Shown here: piece after piece, positions 55,451 to 64,000 of the stretch
How the letters are laid out: the number at the start of each line of letters is the position of its first letter
How positions within the stretch are numbered: position 1 is the stretch's first letter
NCBI GenBank assembly: GCA_040437565.1
Contig: JBDOQK010000071.1
Location: 1-64,000 of the forward strand
Direction of reading: 5' to 3'
Source: Albugo candida
Taxonomy: Eukaryota; Oomycota; Peronosporomycetes; Albuginales
Length of the DNA: 64,000 bases
Made by a program: the position numbers and the translations under genes
The notes under the pieces: generated by a model
Databases searched by the model: none
Told to the model about the DNA's origin: nothing
Seen by the model: only the letters and a program-made list of their open reading frames with translations

Positions 55451-57069
55451 TTAATTGCGCTTCTTGCCCCCTTTTGCTGCAGGAAATTGTAGAGGTATCG
55501 ATAAGACAGCACATTGGGCGCTGCCGCCCTTCTTGGACTTTAAGGAAGTATTTTGGTATACACCCCGCTTCAGTGATGTGTCACTAGGCATTTTTTCAAT
55601 GTGACACCCTATTTGGCGACAATGGTTGGCCAATCTGCACAGCAAAATCAGGATAAATGTACATCGATCCTACTATGATGTTGTCGTACGTGAGTGGTGA
55701 CTTTTTCAAATCCGATGCAAGTTCTGCGAGCTGGACGGTGTAATTATTCATTGTCAATGCCATGATCAAAATATACAGAAGCAGTTTGTCCTTGTGGGTT
55801 TTGGCTTGCAGATACCTATCGATAAGTTTGTCAATTCCGATCACGTGGTAGCATGCAAACGTACGTTGTGGGTCCATCGGGTTCGTGTTTGACTTCGGCA
55901 AATGTACTTAGCAGGTGTCGCATAAGTGCAATTGATATGTCGTGCTCTTCACTCAGCGTTTTGCAGGAAGCCCGGTGCAGAGGAAACTTCAGTTGATAGA
56001 ATCGATATAATGCTGTATAGTATACGAATCCTAAGAATTTGACATCTTCCGAACAAGTTTCCGAATTCCAAGATGAGATCACCCGAGTTGCAAAGATGCC
56101 GAATCTCTCTGAGTTTATCCCAGACGCAATATTACTTGATAAAACTTTTTCGTACTCGTGAGCCTTCACTTTGAGCGACTCAATGTTCGCATGATCCAGA
56201 ACTAGAACAGTTTTAGTTGAAAGCGCTATATACCGAGTATACGATATGCTTACTATTCGACAAAGCGTATACTTTTTCAGGTACAGTTGCGTCCATATTA
56301 CAAGGCGGAAGGAGGGCATTCAGTTGATTCGCTATGAAAAAAGTCAACATACGTGCAATCGCACAAAAGTCAAAAGCCTTACCGTTGAGAGCTGTTGGCG
56401 CTTTCTGCTCAGCCTCCTGTATTCTCATGTGTAGGGTGCTGGCGATTGCTTGCCCTCCACTGACATTCTCCGCTTGCAGTCGATTTTCCATTCTGCTTTT
56501 AACGATGCGTTGACTCTTTTTGCTACCGAACTTATCCACGAGTTCCTGTCGTCGTTTTTCTCGAGTCTCTTTTGTCTTTTGTAGATCTTCAATTTCATCC
56601 TCCGAATCCTGCTGATCATTGATATTCTTGATTGTTTGCTGCATGACGTAGACTTGAGGTACATCAATCAAACGCACGGATTTGGTTGTTTTGTCGAATA
56701 CACCAAGCACATAGCTAAAGGGAAGGAAAGCTCCGTTAGGTTCGTAGATATATACGACATCAAAATCGTACTTTGCAGAGTCATTGAGATTGCTCATGTA
56801 CCCAAAGTTCGCTGCCTGATATGCTACTCTATCGGTTGATGCGACCACTAAACGCTGTTTTTTATTCACGTGCTGATACATTTGAAACCCGAATTTGGAG
56901 AGATCTTCTGTTGGAGGTAAAGGACCACCACGGAAGGTTGCTACATGAAATATATCGGTATTGTTTTAGCTGTCAGCATACAACATTCAATCTGGTACTA
57001 GATACCCAGAAAAGGAGCAACATCATCGTCTTTGGTGTCATAATGCATACGAACTCTTTGTCTGCCCAT
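55451..57069 (-). CDS. RPA49: RNA polymerase I subunit RPA49
   Basis: Six exons (57069-57006, 56940-56383, 56331-56254, 56201-55865, 55815-55690, 55634-55451; introns 49-65 bases) join in phase to 448 residues, close to yeast A49 (415) and human PAF53 (419). RPA49 forms the TFIIF/TFIIE-like A49-A34.5 module of Pol I, which promotes rRNA synthesis. Signatures are PFLATFRGGPLPP at the N-terminus (across the first intron), RLIDVPQVYVM, LVDKFGSKKSQRIVKSR in the middle, LPPCNMDATVPEKVYAL, and a C-terminal winged-helix region ending in a Lys-rich tail (KGGKKRN). The short first exon was needed because no ATG precedes the conserved N-terminus in exon 2. Confidence 0.92.
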
Positions 57070-57219
57070 TTTGATGCTTTACTATCCGCCAATCAAATTT
57101 GTAATGGCATCATGTCTTTTTTCTTTTCACCCAATCAACATTTCTAAGTAATAGTCAGTTTGATTCGCTGTAAGATTTGCTTTCATCCAATCAGCTCAGG
57201 TATACATAATCAGCCAACG

Positions 57220-57247
57220 CGTGTCTGATTCAATAATTGAACCAATC
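57220..57247. repeat. 28-base duplicated contig end
   Basis: Recurs at 57348-57375 across the gap at 57248. This is the shortest of the duplicated gap flanks. Confidence 0.85.
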
Positions 57248-57347
57248 NNNNNNNNNNNNNNNNNNNNNNNNNNNNNNNNNNNNNNNNNNNNNNNNNNNNN
57301 NNNNNNNNNNNNNNNNNNNNNNNNNNNNNNNNNNNNNNNNNNNNNNN
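57248..57347. other. Assembly gap with duplicated flanks
   Basis: 100 N upstream of the capping protein gene. It may cut that gene's promoter or merely be a 28-base overlap. Confidence 0.95.
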
Positions 57348-57424
57348 CGTGTCTGATTCAATAATTGAACCAATCACTATGATCAAACACTGAGAAGCCA
57401 TTCTGATTCGGCTAGAGCTTGGTC

Positions 57425-58303
57425 ATGGAGTCTGCGAAGATGAACGCTTGCCTGAAGCTGATGCGACGCATGCCGCCGCAGAGTGTTGAAGCTAACTTAC
57501 TAAAGCTTAGTCAACTGAATCCTTCTCTCACGGAGGAACTGTATCAGCGGATTGATCAGCCGCTACAGATTGCAATGGATCCAAAAGACGGTCGTCCGTA
57601 CCTCTTATGCGACTATAATCGCGACGGAGATTCATATCGATCACCATGGTCTAACGAGTATTATCCCGAAGTTTCTTATATCGACAAATTGTTTTATCCA
57701 TCGGAGCGGATTCGAACTTTAGAGAAACAAGCCAATGAATTATTCGACGTTTATCGCGAGTTATATTATCAAGGCGGTGTATCGTCAGCGTACTTATGGG
57801 ACATAGGAAAAGGACTTGCAGCATGCGTCGTATTTAAGAAAGATATCACCCAACATCGATACTTAACTGGGGGAAGTTGGAATTCGATCCACATTATACA
57901 AGTTCAAGAAGATAATGTAGGATCTAATTCAAGTAGCGACAACACTAAATCTCGAACGGCATCCTATCAGTTAACTACGAGCATCCTCTTGGCGATGAAT
58001 ATTAATCGTCCAGTGTTGGGCGATTTGCATCTTAATGGGTCCCTGACACGCCAATGTGAACGAAAATTGGAGTACCAAGACTCTTTCTCTCATTTGGGGA
58101 ATATCGGGCGTATGATTGAGGATTTGGAAAATGATATGCGTTCCTCGTTGGATACATTGTATATTTCCAAGACGAAAGAAGTGGTCCACAGTATGCGTCA
58201 AGTCCAGCAGCATGAGACTGGTGCAGCGGGTCAGAATGCTTTTGTAGGAGAGTTGGCTAGTGCTGTCAAACAACATCGCCAAACCCCGTCTCAAGCGTCT
58301 TGA
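57425..58303 (+). CDS. CAPZB: F-actin-capping protein subunit beta
   Basis: A single-exon frame of 292 residues from the ATG at 57425. CapZ beta pairs with the alpha subunit to cap the barbed ends of actin filaments. The family blocks are LKLMRRMPPQ near the N-terminus, YLLCDYNRDGDSYRSPWSN (about residue 61), LFDVYRELYYQGGVSSAYLWD, and a C-terminal region with the conserved GNIGRMIEDLENDMRSSLD. The length matches the family (about 270-300). Its last 38 bases overlap, antisense, the end of the SWSAP1-like gene. Part of the 3' end is repeated at 58794-58887 by the contig overlap. Confidence 0.96.
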   Translation: MESAKMNACLKLMRRMPPQSVEANLLKLSQLNPSLTEELYQRIDQPLQIAMDPKDGRPYLLCDYNRDGDSYRSPWSNEYYPEVSYIDKLFYPSERIRTLEKQANELFDVYRELYYQGGVSSAYLWDIGKGLAACVVFKKDITQHRYLTGGSWNSIHIIQVQEDNVGSNSSSDNTKSRTASYQLTTSILLAMNINRPVLGDLHLNGSLTRQCERKLEYQDSFSHLGNIGRMIEDLENDMRSSLDTLYISKTKEVVHSMRQVQQHETGAAGQNAFVGELASAVKQHRQTPSQAS

Positions 58304-58693
58304 TGCTGGCAATCACGTTTACCAGCTGAAAAGCTTTTTGTTCGTGTTTGCTACGAGTTGATATCCGATAATGAATGACTTTATCGTGTTCGTATTCTTC
58401 ATATCCTTCCCGTACTTTGGTCAACTCAAATAGTGTACCCTTTTCATCTACGGCACAAAATCAGACAAGTATCAGATTTTCGTATTCTGAGAACGCACCA
58501 ATTGATCTGATACTTAAAAAACGGCACCACCTTTGAAGAGCGTCAGATTCGAAATGCTGCTGAAACCATAACGAATCCGTATCAGCAGTCATCACCAGTT
58601 GTGCAATATTCTTCTCTTTTTGCCGCTTTTGCATATACTGTAGTGCCTCATAGGAGTAAGCAAAGGTAGCATATAGTTGAGCTCTTTCTTGAC
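58210..58693. repeat. 484-base duplicated contig end
   Basis: Recurs at 58794-59277 across the gap at 58694. It carries the CAPZB 3' end and the last two exons of the SWSAP1-like gene; the right copy continues into the rest of the latter. Confidence 0.93.
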
Positions 58694-58793
58694 NNNNNNN
58701 NNNNNNNNNNNNNNNNNNNNNNNNNNNNNNNNNNNNNNNNNNNNNNNNNNNNNNNNNNNNNNNNNNNNNNNNNNNNNNNNNNNNNNNNNNNNN
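58694..58793. other. Assembly gap with duplicated flanks
   Basis: 100 N between the two 484-base copies. Confidence 0.95.
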
Positions 58794-58849
58794 GCATGAG
58801 ACTGGTGCAGCGGGTCAGAATGCTTTTGTAGGAGAGTTGGCTAGTGCTG

Positions 58850-59724
58850 TCAAACAACATCGCCAAACCCCGTCTCAAGCGTCTTGATGCTGGCAATCAC
58901 GTTTACCAGCTGAAAAGCTTTTTGTTCGTGTTTGCTACGAGTTGATATCCGATAATGAATGACTTTATCGTGTTCGTATTCTTCATATCCTTCCCGTACT
59001 TTGGTCAACTCAAATAGTGTACCCTTTTCATCTACGGCACAAAATCAGACAAGTATCAGATTTTCGTATTCTGAGAACGCACCAATTGATCTGATACTTA
59101 AAAAACGGCACCACCTTTGAAGAGCGTCAGATTCGAAATGCTGCTGAAACCATAACGAATCCGTATCAGCAGTCATCACCAGTTGTGCAATATTCTTCTC
59201 TTTTTGCCGCTTTTGCATATACTGTAGTGCCTCATAGGAGTAAGCAAAGGTAGCATATAGTTGAGCTCTTTCTTGACCACTGCGGTTACACGTTACGTTT
59301 GTCACTAGGTGCGTGAGCGAACTTACTCGAGAAAGTCATGTAGGTGATCAATGAGTAGAACGGAAATAGGCTCGTTAAGTAAATGCAATGAGCAAAGAAA
59401 TTGCTGCAATTCTGCACAATTCTGTAAATACTTGATTGAGACTTGTTGCCACGTCCATCGATCTCTACCGGTTTGTATCGGTTTCGTGCAACATGCACAA
59501 GGTGTGATCAATAATGGATGTGCTCCGAATGTCGTTGAACGGAATCGGACGAGCAGTACTGAGTGCCGCTTTATCACTTGCGTAAATGCGTACTGAAATA
59601 AAAGCGAAGTCTTCTCACTCTTTGAGGGACCGTACAATAGCGTAAGCGCACCCATCTCACCGCATTCCTTTCGTGTTTTATCCACTTTTTCGTGTGTGAA
59701 AAAATCTTCCAAATCCATTATCAT
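58850..59724 (-). CDS. SWSAP1-like RecA-fold protein
   Basis: Three exons (59724-59327, 59279-59098, 59031-58850; introns 47 and 66 bases) join in phase to 253 residues. The pattern matches SWSAP1, the partner of SWS1 in the Shu complex that aids RAD51 in homologous recombination. It has an early P-loop position followed by KTSLLFQYAF, a LLVRFRST strand, CACCTKPI, a helix ELQQFLCSLHL, and Walker B ISVLLIDHLHDF. The P-loop reads GPSKSEKTS: the Gly before Lys is Glu, so nucleotide binding is doubtful. The C-terminal exon gives a beta-rich end (YEEYEHDKVIHYRIST). The first Met could also be the one two codons later (59718). Family assignment is by pattern only. Confidence 0.72.
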
Positions 59725-60999
59725 GATATCATCCAATCATAATGTCTTTGTCATGATTGGCTTAAAATAAAGTTGAAGTTGCCTTTGCAACAATTCTCAA
59801 TGAAGCACATTCATTCTTTAACCAAACGGTCTATTCGACTGAAAAGGGAATAGGCAAAGAAGAGGTAGATCTCTGCACCATAATCGTCCTCGCTTTCAAA
59901 CTCCAGAGTCAGTAAACTAAGTGCGCAAACAACGGACCTGCATTCCGATGCAAAAGGGATTGTCATCAGATTTTACGAAAGATATCCCTTCTCTCATTGG
60001 CAATGCTTGGATTCGAGTGATTGACTTCTTCATATGCCCAGCTTATTTGTATACATAAATGAAAGGTACCCGTTTTTCAGCTAGTCCTCTATTAGAGCAG
60101 AACATCCGTCTCTAATAGGAGTCCGCGTTTAATTGAAGTATATCCAGCAGGCTCGATTACCTAATTTGACGTTCATTACCGCGAGTTGAGGGCATTTATC
60201 TACTCGAAGCTAGGATGATGATCACACGTGCATCTGCAATCATTTTCGAGTTCGGAAGAAAGACATCTAATTGTCTTTTCTTTTCAAGCCAGCTCAGCGC
60301 GGTATTCTTGTGGGTATAGTGACGAATTTGTGTGCTGTGGGCGGCATCTATCACGGAAAGTGCTGAAGTTGTCGGAGTTGCTGATCGCTTGGGACGATAT
60401 GGAGTGCTCACTTACTGAATGCCAGTCATATGTCAAAACGAGTTACATGGTTACTTTCCTTCCGTCGATATGTTTGATACAATAGCACATGCAATATTCG
60501 TCCAATTTTACCCAAAGGATAAGATTGATATCAAGTGGAAGTCCCTCTGGTCAAAATATGCTCTGCTTTCACACTCGAAGGAGATATATCAAGTTGATTC
60601 AACTAGTCCACGAACTGAACTTAAAAAGCTGAACGGAATTGCAGATCTTCAGAATTGGTGATGTAAGTCCTGGAGAATTTCTTGATTCTGTCATAAAGTC
60701 TGGATCCATTTATGTGGCTAGTGTCATACTACCGTGATTTCGTCTACATTTTCATTGCGTCAAAAGTCTCTAAAACAATTCAGGAGAAAATTAATCCAAA
60801 ACGTATCGGAGAAAGTACTCGGCTTGGTTTAAGTCGCTGTGTCTCGCCTAATCGTACGATACAAAAAAGTCTTTCAAGCTTACGAGTTTTGCATTGCTTA
60901 TGATGGATTTCTGTCGGTAAACCAAGCGATACTACTGACTAACTGAGTGTCAGTGATCCACTGCATCAATTGCCCCCTCGTGTACTCGGAAGTATTTCT

Positions 61000-61223
61000 G
61001 ATATCCCTTCAAGCATTCATCCTCTGGTCCACATGCAATCTGAAATGGAATGAGTCACTACCGAATTTGAACGCATTGGGGCCACTACACTCCAATTTCC
61101 AGTTCAAGCGGCATTTTTACATTTATATACAACCGCTCTCACATCAAATCTCATGTGAGAGAAACAGACTTTAATTCTCGGTATCTACCGACACGCTTTA
61201 TGGTGTTCTCATTTGTCGCTAAT
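61000..61223. repeat. 224-base duplicated contig end
   Basis: Recurs at 61324-61547; the right copy continues beyond gtcgctaat. Confidence 0.92.
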
Positions 61224-61323
61224 NNNNNNNNNNNNNNNNNNNNNNNNNNNNNNNNNNNNNNNNNNNNNNNNNNNNNNNNNNNNNNNNNNNNNNNNNNNNN
61301 NNNNNNNNNNNNNNNNNNNNNNN
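61224..61323. other. Assembly gap with duplicated flanks
   Basis: 100 N between the two 224-base copies. Confidence 0.95.
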
Positions 61324-62399
61324 GATATCCCTTCAAGCATTCATCCTCTGGTCCACATGCAATCTGAAATGGAATGAGTCACTACCGAATTTGAACGCAT
61401 TGGGGCCACTACACTCCAATTTCCAGTTCAAGCGGCATTTTTACATTTATATACAACCGCTCTCACATCAAATCTCATGTGAGAGAAACAGACTTTAATT
61501 CTCGGTATCTACCGACACGCTTTATGGTGTTCTCATTTGTCGCTAATGAATCAAAAGACGAGAGACAATTTACATGAGTCGAAACATGTGATGAATGTTC
61601 TCCTCTAAACGGCTTTGGTTAAAAAGACCGAACGTCACACAGTCCATCGATCGTATACTTATCGACAAGCAAGGTGTATAGTCCAACTAACTCGAGCGAT
61701 AGACTCACGGAATCTGAAGTATCAATAGAGTTGGATAGCCAATGCCGTCAATAGCGACTATGAAGCTTGTAGCATTCATCCTTCTTCCACATCCAATTGA
61801 TCCATCGATCCATCGAGACAGTATGTATCATAACGTGGATAAAGGAGGGACGATATCATTGGATCAGCATCACAAAATCGTAACATTAAAAGTCGAAAAG
61901 ACCAAATATCAGATGATTTACTTTGTATCATATGTTCCAAAGGAAAGCACCATATCATTCCCACACAAAACAGCCCATTTCAATATTCCAAGCAATACAA
62001 TCCAAAAGTAGAAGAGAATGTCGATTATATAATTTGATAAATCCAAACAGTGCGATAAGAACACTCGACAAAGAATTCTAAGGCTATCACTCAAAGTATT
62101 AGATCGGGTCTATAACTTATAATAAAGTGAAAACCATCGAATAGATTTGAAATAAAAGGAGCATTTTGCAGCACGTTCACATCATCTTTTTCAATACGAT
62201 CGAAAATCAATATAAAAATCGCAACGATCTCATTTTCAATGATATAACATTCCACACAGAAAATAAACGTGTTGTCGTCTAAAGCGCTCCTTCCGCTCAC
62301 TTTGAAAATCGACAATTCCATACACAAACCTGTCCTTCAAGCGGGTAAAGTAAACTGGAAACACGCTTCTCGTTCGCAGCTATTCCATTCGCTGATGAA

Positions 62400-63175
62400 A
62401 TGTCAGCAATCCCAACTATACCACAAATAGTGTGTCCCACACTCTTCCTCCCAACGAGAGAAATGCGTTCGATGAAACTCTCAATGACGCCGCTGCGCCA
62501 TTTAAGCAAACACACTCGTGGAATTTCAACTGTAAAGCTACCCGATCTCCCATATGACTACTCGGCACTGGAACCTGTCATTTCTGGCCAAATAATGGAG
62601 CTGCATCACGCGAAACACCACCAAACGTACGTGAATGGATACAACCAAGCTTTGGAGCAGTACCATGACGCAGAAGAGAAAAAAGAGTATGGGAAAATGA
62701 TTGCACTACAACCTGCCCTCAAATTCAACGGAGGAGGACATATCAATCACTCCATTTTTTGGACCAATTTGACTCCAAAAACTCATGCGACAGAGCCCAC
62801 GGGCGCGCTTAACGATGCGATCGCAAGTGAATTTGGATCGTTGGAAGCGCTTCAGAGTCAATTCAACGCTAAAACTGTCGCTATCCAAGGGTCAGGATGG
62901 GGATGGCTTGGATTTTGCAAGCAGCAGAAGCGTCTTGTTATTACAACGCTTCCCAATCAAGATCCATTGGCTACCACGGGTCTAATTCCTCTGCTCGGGT
63001 GCGTTTTCTTTGATTGAATTTTTATGGATTCTGATTGTATTGCTGCAGAATTGATGTCTGGGAACATGCATACTACTTGCAGTATAAAAATGTCCGTGCG
63101 GATTACTTGAAATCCATTTGGCAAATTATCAATTGGAAAAATGTTGCAGAACGCTTCCAAGTTGCAAAGGCTTGA
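62400..63175 (+). CDS. SOD2: Manganese superoxide dismutase, probably mitochondrial
   Basis: Exons 62400-62998 and 63049-63175 (50-base intron) give 241 residues. The enzyme converts superoxide to oxygen and hydrogen peroxide. The first 45 or so residues are Arg/Ser/Thr-rich and fit a mitochondrial presequence before the mature start [14 protein letters not shown]. Metal ligands are seen: His in [12 protein letters not shown], His in GHINHSIFW, and Asp and His in [13 protein letters not shown]. The second-sphere Gln lies in LPNQDPL, the position typical of Mn-type enzymes, and GSGWGWLGF matches as well. The second half is very like animal SOD2. An upstream Met choice could shorten the presequence (Met codons at positions 22, 25 and 29). 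Confidence 0.95.
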
Positions 63176-63590
63176 AAAAACGTATTCTGTGAGAAATAAT
63201 GAAAAATGAGAAGAATTGCTCTCTGAATGTGGCTCTTTTTTTCTGTGCATCTCATAAAACGATACAAGGGCAAAGGTACGCTCGGAATGCCTCTATAGAC
63301 GTGAGATCTCCTTTCTCCGATGGATTTGACTGCGGGCACGTCATTTCCATACAAAAAGTAAGTCAAAGTAGGACTGCAACTCAGTTATTCGCAAATCGAT
63401 GACATTTGTCACTGAATCCGTTCCAAAAAGTATATGAGTCGATACGACTGCTTTTATTTCATCAAAACGCCCAAATTCCAATCGGTAGCCCAGCGACAAA
63501 CTCCTACTGAGCGAATTGTCTTTTGTGGAGAAAGAAGAAATCTGCAGAGGCGTCGACCCAAATGTAAGGAATCACTAAAAAGCATCACAT
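63176..63590. other. Intergenic, nothing assignable
   Basis: This lies between convergent SOD2 and the TIM21-like gene. Only shadow frames are present. Confidence 0.5.
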
Positions 63591-64000
63591 TTAATTATCG
63601 CCCAATAATTGTCGTAAAGCTTCCTGTTCTTCGAATGATTCCGCCGCTAAAATACGCCGATTATCGACAATTTTGATAATTTCTCCCGTCTTTGTGAATT
63701 GTATTATCAGATACACATATTCATTCTTCTTCATCGTCTGATTCACTTCAGCAAACACATACGCGTGTCCCAAAGGTCCTTTGATGTTATATTTGATACT
63801 ATGATCCAAATGTCAGCTCCAATACATTTCTATCATTTTCAAGTGTACCGAAGTCGTGGATTGCCGTCTTTATCTTTGAGGTCTACATGCTCGATACGAT
63901 TCCGACGACCTTCGCGATGCCCTCCATGATCGTGACCGTACCCGTGCACTGGCAAGCCAATACGGCTGGTAACCTATCCATTCATACGCAGTCAGACACA
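63591..64000 (-). CDS. TIM21-like inner-membrane protein, 5' end outside window
   Basis: Two exons are visible: 63973-63849 and 63798-63591, with a 50-base intron; the phase is consistent (111 codons including stop). An acceptor (gatag) at about 63974 shows that earlier exons lie beyond the window. The visible part contains GRRNRIEHVDLKDKDGNPRLR, then IKYNIKGPLGHAYVFAEV, VYLIIQF and IIKIVDNRR, the fold pattern of the intermembrane-space domain of TIM21/Coa1. TIM21 links the TIM23 translocase with TOM and respiratory complexes. The membrane span and presequence are not visible, so the assignment rests on this domain alone. Confidence 0.65.

Larger units (their letters stand above)
59725..62399. 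other. Gene-poor stretch with a gap
   Basis: No conserved gene is seen. Plus-strand frames at 60419-60661 and 60712-60903 and one at 61742-62011 (its second Met begins MKLVAFILLPHPID, weakly signal-like) are unassigned. The gap at 61224 has 224 bases duplicated on both sides. Confidence 0.45.

Overview
This window looks like nuclear DNA from a protist draft assembly, most likely an oomycete and plausibly an Albugo-like white rust. That assignment is inference. It rests on many small introns (about 43-100 bases, mostly 47-60) with GT..AG ends, tightly packed house-keeping genes, a flagellar dynein intermediate chain gene, and decayed Ty1/copia and Ty3/gypsy elements beside compact gene islands. 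There are no bacterial operons, ribosome binding sites or CRISPR arrays. The scaffold carries eleven N runs of exactly 100 bases.

Bases 1 to about 29,200 are gene-poor. I find no conserved gene there apart from one possible small secreted protein (around 6,480-6,840). The region holds a copia element with most of its interior lost in a gap (12,370-12,750, with a perfect 5-base target duplication), a decayed plus-strand copia element (from about 15,112), and a second minus-strand copia element nested inside it (17,919-21,576, two 221-base LTRs, perfect ATGTC duplication). A decayed minus-strand gypsy/chromovirus element follows (about 21,650-25,000).

Bases 29,257 to 64,000 form a gene-dense island. 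In order it holds: a phosphatidylinositol phosphate kinase; a CinA-like/NMN-adenylyltransferase-like fusion; a CXC (tesmin/TSO1-type) protein; an axonemal dynein intermediate chain (IC138/WDR78-like); an NmrA-like protein; histidinol dehydrogenase; TSR3; a DUF1295 membrane reductase; CAF40/CNOT9; a coiled-coil protein; Elongator ELP4; a degenerate AAA+ membrane protein; a mitochondrial carrier; an IQ-motif protein; mitoribosomal mS29/DAP3; a proline-rich single-pass membrane protein; RNA polymerase I subunit RPA49; actin-capping protein beta; a SWSAP1-like RecA-fold protein; Mn superoxide dismutase; and the 3' part of a TIM21-like gene. Most genes could be joined exon by exon with consistent reading phase, and those exon coordinates are given in each entry. 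Neighbours are very close: start codons 34 and 77 bases apart, and convergent reading frames that overlap at their ends.

The genes serve different core processes (ribosome biogenesis, Pol I transcription, mRNA decay, tRNA modification, mitochondrial translation and import, flagella, actin, recombination). They are neighbours by compaction and do not form a pathway cluster.

Seven of the eleven gaps are flanked by the same sequence on both sides (28 to 1,167 bases), with the left copy ending where the right copy continues. These look like unmerged overlapping contig ends. One falls inside the dynein gene and falsely duplicates part of its coding sequence. An eighth gap has a diverged (about 95% similar) duplicate and could be allelic or paralogous.
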